Source: Timema cristinae (taxonomy: Eukaryota > Arthropoda > Insecta > Phasmatodea > Timematidae). From it: DNA of 64,000 bases. The notes beneath the pieces are model-generated. The model saw only the letters and a program-made list of their open reading frames with translations. It did no database searches and was not told where the DNA came from. The stretch spans positions 210,758 to 274,757 of the forward strand of contig JBCFYV010000559.1 in assembly GCA_039000515.1 (NCBI GenBank), read 5' to 3'. The translations under genes and the position numbers were made by a program. Shown piece after piece: positions 1-11,739 of the stretch; position 1 is the stretch's first letter; each line of letters opens with the position of its first letter.

Positions 1-616
1 AAAGTGTGCGCAATTACGTTAAAACCTGTAGGCTACTGTTAAGTTGTCCAACTTTAGAATTGCACCGAGTTTGTAGCCAAACACAAACTATTTAATCGTT
101 CAACTGGATAGTTTCGTGTGCGCTCGCTCACATATGGGTCAATAGTTCTAATTGATGCAACTAAACAGTTGTCCGATTTAAAATTGCATGTACGCGTGGG
201 TACTTAAGAATTCTTCATTTGTCGTTTTGTCTGTCCGCCTGATCTTCTCAAGTCTCCTCCAGCTCCACATTTCAACGCTCTCCAAATATGTCTTTTCTAT
301 CCTCCTTAGAATCTAAGTTTCTGCTTTATACCCAGATGCAGCATTTCATCAGTTTCTTCCTCAGTTACAACTCAACTTGTTGGTCAGCAGTAGCCTCTTG
401 TTGAAAGCTTCCTTGTCAATGGAGATCCTTGACCTAATTTCCTTTGAATAGCAGGCTTCCCAGATACTCGCACTACTTTTGTGTTTTCCAACTCCTCGTT
501 TCCAATTTTGATTTTTAGTGACCTTTCATTATATTTTTTTAAATCACCCTCACTTTTGACTTCTCAATGTTGGTATACATGCCATATTTTCTACCTATTC
601 CCACCAGCTGGTCCTT
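1..616. other. No recognised feature
   Basis: AT-rich sequence with no open frame, repeat or RNA gene that I can identify before the first SINE. Confidence 0.5.
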
Positions 617-910
617 CATTACCTGAAGAGTGACCTGGTGGTCTAGGGGTAAGGTGTCGGGCTTCTATACTGTCGGTCCGGGGTTCATTCCTCGGTCCTG
701 GCACAGATTTATTTGATTGCCAAACCGTTCCTTCACCTCTGACATGACGTGCATTAACAGGCCTCCACCTTGGTTCGGATCCCACATTAAAACTGTAGGT
801 CCTCCATTTCATCTCTCAATCATCCTGCCATTACACATTAGCGTAAGTGAGTATAACCCGAACGGGTAGTAAGACGTGGTGATAATAATAATAATAATTC
901 ATTTCCTGAA
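617..910 (+). mobile_element. SINE-A copy 1, full length
   Basis: A tRNA-derived SINE. The head reads tggtctagggg (A box-like), followed by ggttcattcc (B box-like). The body is shared with all other SINE-A copies, and the tail is cgtataacccgaacgggta followed by a TAA run. The flanks 617-627 and 900-910 form an imperfect 11-bp target-site duplication (cattNcctgaa). Like all SINEs it codes for nothing and would depend on a LINE reverse transcriptase. Confidence 0.85.
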
Positions 911-1229
911 AGCAATGTTAGGTCATCTGCATATTTAATTGTGTTTATGACGCGTTCTTCTATCTTGAAATTGCCACTTCTGTGGACAGTTAAACATTTT
1001 GAAACCATTATTTGAAAATAACATTAAACATCATTTAAGGATAGAATTAAAAAAAATTAATTCCCTTTTCATTCGTAAATAAGGTCATTGTTTCTTGCAG
1101 TATTGGCAACACTACCTACCATGTGTAAGCCATCTATTATGTAACCATCCAAAAGATTCTCGTATATGCACTGTACATTCATTCATTGTTTCCAAGCCCG
1201 CAAGCCTCAGACTCCCCCTCCCCCCCAAC
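911..1229. other. No recognised feature
   Basis: AT-rich sequence between two SINE-A copies. Nothing recognisable. Confidence 0.4.
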
Positions 1230-1397
1230 TCAAGTGGAAAGTTATTATTATTATTAGCACCGCGTCTTACTACCCGTTCGGGTTATAAGCACTTACGCTA
1301 ATGTGTAATGGTAGGGTGATTGTGAGATGAAATGAAGGACCTACAGTTTAACGTGGAATCCGAACCACGGTGGCGGCCTGGCATTCAAGTGGAAAGT
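1230..1397 (-). mobile_element. SINE-A copy 2, 5'-truncated, with exact TSD
   Basis: Only the 3' part of SINE-A is present (1243-1384, minus strand), with the TAA tail at the low-coordinate end. The 13-bp direct repeat tcaagtggaaagt occurs at 1230-1242 and 1385-1397. 5' truncation plus a TSD of this size is the signature of target-primed reverse transcription. Confidence 0.9.
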
Positions 1398-1703
1398 GAT
1401 TTGCAGTGTGCTCTAGAAAATATTAAGCCACATGATCCAGAACTGATGAAAACATAACAATGCCAACGATCACACTTATTTTCAGTAATGTTCTTAGTAA
1501 CATTATATTGATTTTTGTATAAAACAAAGAAGTTACTAGAAAACAAAACTTTTAAATAGGTTTTTATAACTTTACCAAAAAATATGGGTAAGGGGAATCA
1601 TAACAACCTTCTTACAATCCGTTTCAAATAGGAGGGATTTTTTTTATAGTTACTAATTTTACTTAAACCATTTTCATATATTCCTAAGTCAAGTCATTTT
1701 TTT
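1398..1703. other. No recognised feature
   Basis: AT-rich spacer between SINE copies. No feature seen. Confidence 0.4.
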
Positions 1704-1960
1704 CTTAGTACCGCGTCATACTACCCGTTCAGTTTATTTGCATATGTACCCTATTAATTACTTTAATGTTATAGGGATGGAGGTAGGTTGGATTTAAAAA
1801 AGTGTACTCACATTTGCGTGGTGGGAGAGTGTAAAACCGTTTAGTAAAGTCCACGCTCAGTACAGGACATCACTTAATACAGTACTCCTATTTCCCTGTC
1901 ATCGACAGTATATTCTATTGCGAGAGTGACGCCTAAGACCATTCGACCACCGAAGTGAGT
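1704..1960 (-). mobile_element. SINE-B copy 1
   Basis: A second tRNA-derived SINE family. On the minus strand the head resembles acccgcntcggtgg, followed by a degraded B box and a body with a ggttttccactctccctcc-like segment. The 3' tail is similar to that of SINE-A (ctgaacgggtagtatgacgcgg in this copy's degenerate form). It is diverged and lies head to head with SINE-B copy 2. Confidence 0.7.
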
Positions 1961-2008
1961 TTATACGATCTTCAGCTGTCACTTTTGATATATTATGCTA
2001 ATATAGTC

Positions 2009-2225
2009 ACCCGCGTCGGTTGTCGCATCACTCTTAGGTTAAGCGGAATATCGGGTGACGGGGAGAATGGTAATCGAATACACTGAAAGGGGTTTTTCCT
2101 AAAAAGTATTTTCCCCAATCTCCCTCTACGTAAATTAGGCTATATTTTCTACATCCCTATTTCATTAGCTTAAGGCGTATAACCCTTATGGGTACTAAGA
2201 CTTGGTGGGAAATAATAATAATAAA
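2009..2225 (+). mobile_element. SINE-B copy 2
   Basis: Starts with acccgcgtcggttg and carries the B-family body. It ends with gcgtataacccttatgggta and an AATAATAATAA tail. The hairpin in the tail is mutated relative to other copies. Confidence 0.65.
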
Positions 2226-2317
2226 GTAACTAATGATAAAAACTTTTTGGGTCAACGTTTGTATTTTCTAATAGGTTCTTCTTCAATAAAACTAATGTAC
2301 ATTTTGTTTAGTTGTAC

Positions 2318-2605
2318 ACATTTATTTGAGTTATTTAACGTTAGTTTTCTGAACCGACTGATTACATTAGCACACGGGATTTTCTATGAGCGAGAGGGAA
2401 AGGGCCTACCAATTTTGCTGGGAAAGGAAGTTTCACATTCCTCCAAGGTTCCTTTTCATTCTACATGGGACCGACGGCATTACTTCCCCTCCGAAGGAAG
2501 TTGTGCTATGGATTTTTATCGCTCAAGAAAAATCAGTCGACCTTAGCTGGGTTTGAACCCACGAACATCGAATCATGATTTTACCTCAAGACCACCGAGT
2601 TCGAA
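2318..2605 (-). mobile_element. SINE-D copy 1
   Basis: A third SINE type. On the minus strand it has a tRNA-like head (ctcggtggtcttgaggtaa, later gtgggttcaaaccc as B box). The body matches 36758-37063 and 53470-53650, including the segments caaaattggtaggccctttc and ctctcgctcatagaaa. The tail is ctcaaataaatg. The tail differs from that of SINE-A and SINE-B, so a different LINE partner is likely. Confidence 0.7.
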
Positions 2606-3157
2606 CCATATCTTATAAAATCCACAATAGTGGAATAGTACAAGGTAATGGTGCCACTTACAAAGTACATGAAATGTACGTACATAACGCTTGTAAAATA
2701 TAAATAAACAAATTACTATTAAGTAGGTTTGTTTTTTCCATTAACTTGCTACACTTATTTTCCTTTTCATCCGTTCTTTTACCCCGCAAACCGTGAGACA
2801 CATCTCGTAAAGTGCGAGACCTAACAAAACTCTCCGCACCAGCAGAGCAACTAAACCTCGCAATAATTTCAGCGCGTGCATAAATACAGCCCTTATTCAT
2901 CAAGCAAGGCGCGGGGGTTGGTTCGTGGAGGGTGGAGACTGCTTCAGTTGATATTCACAACCATTCATCACGGGGTGAGGGTGAGTAGGGGTGTAGCAAT
3001 ATCGTGCCCCCGTTCCCGTCGGGTGCACACAGCTGTAGTAGAAAAACCGACCAACTTCACGAGAATAAATTTGAAATCTATTGTTGTTATTTACTACGCA
3101 CTAGTGGCAGAAGTTAGAACCATGTACTAAAACTTGAGACACTTATTATTTAAATTT
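2606..3157. other. Unclassified sequence
   Basis: Contains a somewhat GC-richer stretch around 2760-3060 with short open frames on both strands. I recognise no protein family in them. Confidence 0.35.
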
Positions 3158-3290
3158 AAAAATTACACCTGGACACGGGAATTGAACCCGGGACCTTTGT
3201 TTTAGTATGCCAGTGCTCTTACTACTGAGCTTTCCAGGAACCGTCCCGTGTCTAAGGCCAATCTTCACTCATATTTTAAGGCAGAGTCTG
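3158..3290 (-). repeat. tRNA-bearing palindrome family (C), one arm
   Basis: Corresponds to the left arm and part of the centre of the palindromic element seen complete at 42646-42982. On the minus strand 3168-3236 reads as a tRNA-like sequence, with the D-arm motif agctcagtagtaagagc, the T-arm motif gggttcaattcccg and complementary tccagg/cctgga ends. It is embedded in a repeat, so it is not called as a functional tRNA gene. Confidence 0.6.
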
Positions 3291-4797
3291 TGATATACGT
3301 GCCTATGTTTATGCTAGACACACCCATGTTTAGGCCTAAATACATTGTCTGTTATGAGTCTATTATTTTCAGTTTCATCTTTCTAATCCATCTAGATATT
3401 CTAGAGTGATTCTTTTACCAACTATCCACGGTAGGCCCACGGACCAATCGTCATACTCGTCTAGTACGGTTTGCCAATGACGGGAAGGTCGGTGTACTAT
3501 TTCAGCAGAAAGTTTATTTCATCGGAATCCTGCCCCCCCTCCCCTTTTCCCCATATTCAAGTTTGCCGTACGTCCTTTTTTCCTTGGACATGTTTTCTTT
3601 TTGAGACCTAAAATAAATGTCGTGGCAGATATTTTTTTAAATGTCTAATTGTCCAAAGTCTTAACCAGAAAATGAGGTAACGAAGGATACAAAAAAAAAA
3701 AAAATCCTATCAGTGCTTAGATAATATTTCAGAATTCTCGCTAATGCAAAGAAAGACAATACAATAAAATAAACAGTTGGAATCTAGTGAGGGCATTTAA
3801 AGGTGAAATGTAATATTAAGAATTTATCACGTAAACAATAATTTATTACATACATTTTGTGGTATTCTTACACTTCTGAAGAAAATCGCGTCAACTGAAA
3901 TATAAGTCATGTTTAACCGTCTTGTAAACAAATTTCATGTTTATCTATACCTTTCAAAGCTGTAGGTATTATGATCGAAACAATCTTGGTTTTAGTGCCT
4001 TAATAACAAGTATAAACATAGACTAATATTTAAAAAAAAAAATATTTAAGTCTATTATTTAATGGGAGAGTGATAAACGGGTCAAATTATTTCCTTTCGC
4101 CTGAATAAATATTTTGAAGTTCAATAAATAATACTAAAAGAAATATCCGTGGATTAGGAATAGAGTGTATTTGACTGATTCCTTTTTGCCTGCACTTATA
4201 TTTAAGTTTTTTTTAACTTAAAAAGTACATTACAGCCCTAACTCATTTTAGGAAATTATGGACGTATCCCCTTTTACCTACCTACCACGGATATGTCAAA
4301 TGTAAAGTCATCAAGAAATTTCCTTCTTGTTTCTCATACCGAAGAAATCAAAGTATTCATATATTTAAAAAAATATATTTACAACATGCCCTTTATTTAC
4401 TCTAAAAATATGGCAAACTTGCCTAAAGTGCTTTCTGATCTCTTACCATGCAAACGTGTGTAAAATTCCCCTAAATCATACTTTCTCATACTTAACTTAC
4501 TAGTTTAAATAAATGCACATGCGTATAACCTGACGTGGTGCTTAAAACAATATTTTAGAATGTGGCTATCCCGCATGGATGGTTCGACGGGGTACACAAA
4601 AATCGATTACGAATTAGTGTATGGTAATACTTTTTTTTAGTTACCTCAATTGGTGTACTTATTGTGACCTTTGTCATATAAGCGTTAGATTAATTACCTG
4701 TATTTAAACGCTCTATTATCAGTATATTGGTCATTATTAAATACTTTTACTACCCGATATGAGGCAACATTTTAAATAAATGCACCAATATTCTGAT
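3291..4797. other. No recognised feature
   Basis: 1.5 kb of AT-rich sequence with stops in all frames and several homopolymer runs. I see no repeat family, gene or RNA here. Confidence 0.45.
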
Positions 4798-4913
4798 GGC
4801 ATGAAGGTGAAAAACGCACCTTAAAGTCCCCGGGTACTGGAAGCCGAACTTATGGGCTTAGTGTAGAGCACTTTAGCTCTTACAGAACGCCCTATTTACA
4901 ACACCTTCATGCC
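4798..4913. repeat. Short inverted repeat, MITE-like
   Basis: ggcatgaaggtg (4798-4809) and its exact reverse complement (4902-4913) flank about 92 bp of somewhat GC-richer sequence. It could be a very small non-autonomous DNA transposon or a stem-loop. No target-site duplication is evident. Confidence 0.35.
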
Positions 4914-5059
4914 ACACGTTTTCTTCACTTCAATTGGTTTGTCTTTAGCATTAACTTGAATAACCTTAAGGTGGGACTGTAATGGATGCGATAATATTTC
5001 ATTGTTTCTGAAGTATTTATAGCAATTTTTTTTGTCTGAGATAAATAAAATATTGCTTC

Positions 5060-5258
5060 AGCAGAAACTGAGAGTGTAATTTTCTTCACACGGTTATATA
5101 AACAGTTGTTGAATATCTCCCATGAGCATGGGCATTAGATGAGGAACTTTGTAAATGAAGAGGAAAAGTTGTCATTAAATTCCATGACACCATCGACAGA
5201 TATTCATCATCTGTTGAAGTCACCGTGTGAAGAAAATTAAACATTATATTTCTACTGG
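5060..5258. repeat. Imperfect 200-bp palindrome
   Basis: Left arm 5060-5123 and right arm about 5190-5258 are imperfect reverse complements. They share the block aattttcttcacacggt and a following segment ending gaatatct. This looks like a foldback or MITE remnant of unknown superfamily. Confidence 0.45.
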
Positions 5259-5994
5259 AGAATTATTTCATTTATTTTAGTAAAAAAAAATTGTTTTACT
5301 ACAGAAACTGCAAAAACATTTCCATTTCTCGCGTCACTTACATCCCCACCTTAAGAGCCCGTATCACTCCACTGTCTAACTTAAGTAGGTAGTACGTTTG
5401 AACCAGGCGTCACATTTTGGTCTTGGTTTTTTTTTGCTCTCCTTTATAAAAAATGATATCGCTCTGATCGTGTGACAGGTAGAGTCGCAAAACTCGATGT
5501 AGCCTTGCTCCTCTCTGTCTTGGTTCACTTTTTTGTAAATGATATGTTTATCGCTCCCCGCCACACTGTAAATATTCTCTAGTCATATAGACACGCCACT
5601 TAATTGTATGACCCACAAACATTAAAATAATATAGCCGGTTCTAAGTATGGTGAGCGTACCTGAGAGTATTCGTGCTGTATGGTTTGTAGGGTCCACCGT
5701 GCGAAACGGTGCACGGTATTAACTGCCCATCTGCCCGATGTTGTTGTTAATTGCTTGACTCTTCTGCGCCGTCTTTTAAATGCGTTCAAAGTTCACAATG
5801 GTACGTGAACCGTATCACCATATTGAAAAAAAAAAAAAAAATAAAAATAAATATATTAAAATGATAAAAAAAATTAGAAATAAATTGATCCTAATTTCGC
5901 TGATGACAAGCTAAGAATTTACATAACACATCTATGCGTTTTCTGGTTTGACCATAATCGTTACATCAATCGTTTCACACTCAAATAGGCAATG
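5259..5994. other. No recognised feature
   Basis: AT-rich with a poly-A stretch near 5827-5842. No gene or repeat family recognised. Confidence 0.4.
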
Positions 5995-6664
5995 GGCCAG
6001 ATTCACAAACTCAAGGCGTGTTTCGGGCCACAGGCTATACAAACATGTTTGTTTAAACATGTTATAATATCTCAGCACGTTTTACAACCCGTCTAGATTA
6101 TGCACATTTTAATATCATTGTTGGGTAAGGGATGATGAAGATATAATTTAGAAAAAATTTAACCGATTTGGGTGAGGTAAATGTGGCAAACTATTTAGGA
6201 AAAACCACCCTCCGTACATATGAATGGGATTCGAATTCTGACCTACAAGACATTGGAAAACTAGACCAGAAGATCTTACGTTTAATCCGCGTGCCCACCG
6301 ATGCAGGCCTATACTAGATATTTGATGCTATGAATTTAAAATCATTTATGCATAGTTAAAATTTAAAAAAAAATGATATTTCCCTAGATACTTACGTGGT
6401 TTATCGATATACTCGAAGCCATATTTAATAAATTATGTAATTAAGAATTCCCACAGTCAAAATATTTTAACTAAAAAAAAGCACAGTTTTAAATAGTCCT
6501 AAATGTGTTTTGTAATCCAAAATTATGTGCATACTTGAATTAAACTATTATTTTGTGTACGTGTATGGCTACAGGCCAGATAGGGACTAATATAAAAGTA
6601 TTGCAGGTAACGAACGGGCCGTGGGCCGCATCCGGCCACCGGGCTGTGAGTTTGTGAACTTTGG
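5995..6664. mobile_element. hAT-like non-autonomous element (decayed)
   Basis: The ends resemble each other as inverted repeats: gattcacaaactcaaggc on the left, and on the right the reverse complement of gtgagtttgtgaactttgg, both followed inward by CGGGCC-rich sequence. Ends of this style are typical of hAT MITEs. A SINE-B copy lies inside. No transposase remnant was seen. Confidence 0.4.
6118..6306 (-). mobile_element. SINE-B copy 3, nested
   Basis: The minus strand shows the B-family body (accaccctccgtacatatg-like segment, gattcgaatt B box region, gtgcccaccgatgc head). It lies within the hAT-like element, so it is the younger insertion. The tail is degraded. Confidence 0.5.
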
Positions 6665-6926
6665 TTAGTTAAATTTCACGGTTTGTGATATATGCTCTTA
6701 ATATAAAAAAGAAGTGATAAATCAATCTAAGCCTCAGTAACTGATTTGATTTTGAGGAGAGATAGCATGAGCTAATCATTTGTTTCCAAAGTGAATCTGG
6801 TTAAAATGTTAACAAACTATTTAAGGATTGCACATAGCTAATGTAACTTTTTAGCTATTGTGTTAATCCGTCTAAGACATATATTTCAATTACTAAGATT
6901 TACTTGCATTATTTATCCCTAGGGAG

Positions 6927-7347
6927 CAGTAAAACCCCGTTATAATAAACCTTGGTAGTACTAACTTCCAGATAAAACGAACAGAGTTTGAATTTTTTCA
7001 CCAAAATTTTCCGAAAATTAAGTCAAATGAAATATATTTTATTGATAACAAATTCGAAGTTAAAATATAATTTAACAAACAATGCTAACAAAATTCCTGA
7101 AACTAAACTAAAAATAATAGTATAGTACTGTAAAAAATATACTATTTAAATATAAAACTACAGTACATACTACTTGTCTACATCAGTTACATGAATATAC
7201 ATTTTTAAACTCATTCTAACTGTGATTTAAAATGTGTGAAAGTACTATATCCCCCGTAAACCCTTCTGTATTCTCCCGGTTAGTCCGAATTTTGCTTATC
7301 CGAACAAGCTTCGGTACCCACTAATTCAGACTAACGAGATTCTACTG
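6927..7347. mobile_element. Tigger/pogo-type MITE
   Basis: 421-bp segment bounded by CAGTA...TACTG ends. The left end cagtaaaaccccgttataat and the right end (reverse complement cagtagaatctcgttagtc) match at about three quarters of the first 18 positions. They resemble the familiar Tigger terminal sequence CAGTARAAYCTCGTTA. There is no coding capacity. The expected TA duplication is visible only on the right. Confidence 0.55.
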
Positions 7348-7959
7348 TAAATTGAACTTTCACGAACAATGTTAATTAGTACCCTTAAAGTACAAATTAA
7401 TACTTAACGCTATGAATTATTCCCTCCTCTGACATTACCATGTGTCCCTTTGAAGGATACATTCTTAAGTTTGCTGCTGTAATATACTTCCAAGTATAAC
7501 TAATGACATAAACATTGAAATTTTCACCCAAAATTGAGGGCGGGTGTGGTGAGCTATGTCGTTATTCTACTGGTAAACTCACCAGAGTTAGAAACTTTAC
7601 AAAGACAGGAATTAATGGTAACCACACAGTTGGTAGCCTGAAACTATTCAAAGCCAGTTGGAAATCAATGGCGGAGTTCTTTTCACACAAGTCAACTCGA
7701 AAAAAGAATAAAATAAAAAGAATTCATGTTTTGTAAAATATCTAGCAGTGACTTATAGTTTTGTTTTCAAAGATTGTTTTAAAAACGCATTTGAATATTA
7801 TATTTTTAAGTGCGCGTCTCATGAGTTTGTTGCGCAGTTTAATCAAAAGTACTTCGACGAGATTTTACCACCATTAGTCCATTTTTGTGAGTTGACTAAT
7901 CACCCGAAAATTAATAATAAAAATATAACACATTGCAACCTTATTCTATTTTATATTTA
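7348..7959. other. Unclassified, short open frames
   Basis: Two short plus-strand frames (7515-7736 and 7748-8101) give basic peptides with no recognised motif. They could be eroded upstream parts of the LINE fragment that follows, but I cannot show this. Confidence 0.3.
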
Positions 7960-8043
7960 TTTAAAAAAATACGTTCGAGCAAGGGAATCAAACCTGATAC
8001 CTTTGTATCAGCATGCCATTTCAGTGTCTAGATGTCATTTTAT
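7960..8043 (-). repeat. Family C palindrome, internally deleted
   Basis: Reads as a diverged left arm of the tRNA-bearing palindrome (gggaatcaaacctgatacc on plus) joined directly to the outer right end (gtctagatgtcatttt). Confidence 0.4.
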
Positions 8044-8061
8044 TAATTTGTATGTATTAAA

Positions 8062-8622
8062 TATATTTTGTGGGACAAATGGAACCAAGCTTTATTGTTA
8101 AAGGCTGTACCAACATTCTCAGTCCATTGATAGCCCATATCTATAACATCAACCTGTCGAATGAAACTTTTCCCCTTAGCTGGAAACTATTTGCTGTCAT
8201 ACCTGTTTATAAAAAAGTGGCAAAAACAAATGTTTGTAATTATATACCTATTTCTCTCTTAAATATATTCTCTAAAATATTTGAGAAAATAAAGCATACA
8301 TGTATACTTTCCACCACCTAAAGAATGAACTCCCAGAAACTCAACATGACTTTATAAAAAATAAATTTACTGTCATAAATTTAGTAGAATCTATGGGGCA
8401 TATTCCCAAGGCCAGGTTGATAATATTTTTTTGACTAAAATAAGTCTTTTAACTTGTATCAGTATAGTATTATTATTTTTAAACTTCGTATTTTTGGTCT
8501 ATCTAAGTCATATGTAAATTGGTTTAGCACTTATTTACATAATACACTATTTGTTATTAAAATAGATTCACACACTTCCAACACATTTTTAGTCTCTTGT
8601 GGTATACCTCGGGTCTGGATTT
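8062..8622 (+). pseudogene. LINE reverse transcriptase fragment
   Basis: The frame at 8070-8321 encodes a typical LINE palm entry (FPLSWKLFAVIPVYKKV followed by NYIPISLLNIFSKIFEKI), matching the conserved WK-x-A-x-V-x-P-x-x-K and NYRPISLL-x-x-x-SKIFEK region of Jockey/CR1-type RTs. After frameshifts and stops a second stretch around 8483-8620 reads LKLRIFGLSKSYVNWFSTYL and then VSCGIPR, the position where CGVPQGS is expected. Homology stops there, where a repeat end begins at about 8622. The catalytic aspartate box is absent. This is a dead, 5'- and 3'-truncated fragment. Confidence 0.75.
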
Positions 8623-8760
8623 ATTAACGGGAGCAAATAGCTGCGCCGGCGAGAGTTTGAGCGATGTGCCCAAATCTCTATTCAATAAAAGAAGCAGGCT
8701 CAATTTGAGAGCAAATTTGTGCCTTTTATTTGCCACCACTCAATAGTAGGCGAAACTATT
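8622..8760. repeat. Transposon terminus shared with 19.1 kb
   Basis: ggtctggatttattaacggg, then agcaaatagctgcgccggcg, is the approximate reverse complement of 19078-19139 (gctcgcgccggagcag, tttgctcccgtaagtg, aattcaagccc). It appears to interrupt the LINE fragment. The superfamily is unknown; a GGGYTTGRATT-type terminus could fit PIF/Harbinger. Confidence 0.4.
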
Positions 8761-9489
8761 AAATCATGATTGTCACTTCAATAAATTTAAATGGCAGCAT
8801 ATTATCGTAATGACTTAAAATGCAATTAGTTTAGTTACCCCAATTAATAATAAAGAAATTAAAATATCATACGTCTATAAAGCTCAAAATTTGTTTCAAT
8901 TTAGATAGTGGTAACAAAGCCATTATTTACCTTTTATTGTTAAATTTTTACATTCAACCAACGCAATGTCTTTGCATTAATAAAAAACAAAACGTCAAAC
9001 AAAACCACGAACTATGTAATCTTTGTCTAGATCAGAAAGGTTTGTATTCTTCCAATTTCAAAGTCATTAAATATGATGGTCAGTATAACTTTAAAATAAA
9101 TTTTAAAGTTTCTATAAATGTTTTATTAATTAAACTTAAGCTTTAAACTAATAACATAAATAAATACTAAGTAATGTACTAACATTGTTTTTGTAAAACA
9201 CCCAGAAAGAGGCCGCTTCTAATTTTTATTGCTAGTTTATAAACATAATGTTTAGAATTCTTTGTATGAACAAGGAGGAGAATAAGGTTCTAATCGTCTC
9301 CTTCTTATTCATTTTCCCTCTATCTTTCCAGCCTTTTACATTTTTTGAACAATATTTTTAGTAAACACTTTACAACGTAACATATGTATACCCAGATCTA
9401 TCTAAATTATACCTCCTATTTAGCTTTTAGCACTTCATTTTATTCATTTCATATAATTTGTGATAACTACACCCTATCAGTCAACCTCT
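8761..9489. other. No recognised feature
   Basis: Very AT-rich. The open frame at 8937-9146 is low-complexity and not recognised. Confidence 0.4.
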
Positions 9490-9832
9490 ACGAGTCGTAG
9501 AATTATATTATTATTATATTATTATTATTATATTATTATTATATTATTATTAGCACCGCGTCTTACTACCCATTCGGGTTGTACGCACTTACGCTAATGT
9601 GTAAATGGTAGGATGATTGTGAGATGAAATGAAGGACCTACAGTTTAACGTGGAATCCGAACCACGGTGGAGGCCTGCATTCCCCACATTCACAAGATGT
9701 CTTGTCAGAGGTGAAGGAATGGTTTGGTATTCAGATAAATCTGTGCCGGGACCGAGGATTGAACCCCGGCCGCCAGCATAGAAGTCTGACACCTTACCCT
9801 TAGGCCACCAGGTCACCCCACGAGTCGTAGAA
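9490..9832 (-). mobile_element. SINE-A copy 3, full length with exact TSD
   Basis: Complete SINE-A on the minus strand (9503-9819). The head is ggtgacctggtggcctaagg, with gggttcaatcc as B box, the full body, and an interrupted ATT-repeat tail at the low-coordinate side. The 13-bp TSD acgagtcgtagaa occurs at 9490-9502 and 9820-9832. Confidence 0.92.
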
Positions 9833-11010
9833 ACACATCATGTTTGTTTGAATATGTTACACTAATTTCTTTTTCAATATATTTTACATGTTATATTCCA
9901 CTCAATCTAACCGTTTTATTATTGAACCTTCTTTACTAGAGTCTTTAATTCTTATCTTACAGTTCCATGATTATGGTACGATAAACTTGAGTATCGAAAC
10001 ATGTCGACCAATTAAGCTTCCAGAAATCTACATCAAAACTGGAACACCTAAAGGAGTAACGGGACAATTCAATCAGATAAGACTTAGAAAGAATTTTAAA
10101 AGTTTTTTTTAAAGGAAATTTGGTTATTGTAACTTTTTATACACTGTAAAAAATTCGTAAAAACCTTTGAATATACATGTTTATGATATTTTATATTTTT
10201 AACATGTTGTTTTAGTAAGTTTTATTTCTTATTCTCGTCTAAACAAATAATAAATTATGAGTTGTAAACTTATTAAATAAGTAATTTATATTAGATTATC
10301 TTTTCCTTATGACTTCACTCACATTTAAGTCGGGATTATTAATGGGGCTTTTCCAGTGAATCATCTTAACTACCAAAAACACCATTTCAGACAAGTAGGA
10401 GGCCAAGGAAATGCTATAAATGTCATTGACTCCAAATATTAACGACTACCTGTAGTAAGGCACCCGATTACAGGCGAAAATGTACAGCGAAGACAAAATA
10501 GGAGGTATCCAGATGCGGTGGCAAAGTTTTACTAGTATAAACCTATGTGTGGCCTATTTTACAAATATAACATTATAAACCTCCCCTCTCATCATTTGTT
10601 TGACTTGTAGGTTTATTTGGAGTGGTCTTTACCGATTGCCTGATTTCAGTTCTCTACTAGCAAGATAAATAGTTGTTTATAGCTATTAAAATTTCAACAC
10701 GACTTATAAAGTTTTCTTTTTCTTTTTAAACTAAACCCCCCTTTTCCCATCATTCTCAGGGTACAATTTAAAATATTAAAAGCCTTATGATTATTTAAAG
10801 TGGTCCCTTTATCTTTATTCCAAATTTCAGTTCTCAAACAAAGAGTGAAGTAATATTGGCTCCATTTTGAAATTTCTGATTTTTACATTTGTAGTTTTCT
10901 AAGTACCCTTTGATTCACAACTACTTAAATTTCAACTTTCTAGCTATTTGGGAAGTGGGAGAACTAGTAATGAGTGTGGGCTTTCACTTATATATATATT
11001 TATATATATA
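9833..11010. other. Unclassified sequence
   Basis: AT-rich. Parts of 10570-10980 resemble the 27.1-27.6 kb Helitron-like repeat (lines such as aatttcaactttctagct), so it may hold eroded copies of that repeat. No genes seen. Confidence 0.35.
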
Positions 11011-11739
11011 CTAGTGGACCCGACAGACGTTGTCCTGCCCGAACGTTGGCTTTTCGTTTGGGTGGCATAATTGATTTCGATAATAAAACAAACACACTGT
11101 GATCATCACAATTACAAATTCACAATGAACTCCAATTAGTGAGTTACACAAATATTAAAAATTCAGGGTTTGTCAATACAACATACAAAATAAAACATCT
11201 TTTCTTTCCTCAAAATCAACTATATTGAGACAATAGTACATTACAAATACTTTGTTTCACAGTAATGGCAACGCTTTCCCATTCCGTCTGTTTGTTTCTG
11301 AAACAAATGAATTTTACTTAGAATAGGAACTGCTAGACACTTATACATACATGGTATCCATTATTAAAAATAATAATATATGGAATAGTGATCCCTACAA
11401 TTTTTGTAATCTCGCTTACAGCTCCACAAATAGCAGCTGTATCGAAAAAAATTGCGAAGCTTGCTTACAAATTTGTATGCTGGGTACAGCTAATTTTATT
11501 TTATTGACATACCTTCAAATATGACAAATGTCAAATTACTTTTTAATTGTATCTATTTTCATAGTGCAAAACATATACTGTTTTGGGCCAGAACCTTTAC
11601 GGGCTTAAGAAGAACAACTTACCTACATACGTACCATTTAAATAGTATATACTTGTTGTACGAAGTACATACTATTTCGATGATACGTACAGTCAGCTGC
11701 ATAGAAACCTCACCCCCTCTTATACCTAAGGTTGTAATG

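Noticed and set aside
591..812. Short open frames over SINE copies (also 9589-9816 and 61219-61455)
   Set aside because: They are accidental frames of the SINE-A sequence, seen again in each copy.
3168..3236. Functional tRNA gene
   Set aside because: It belongs to a repeated palindromic element with mutated copies. Without a covariance score I keep it as tRNA-like.
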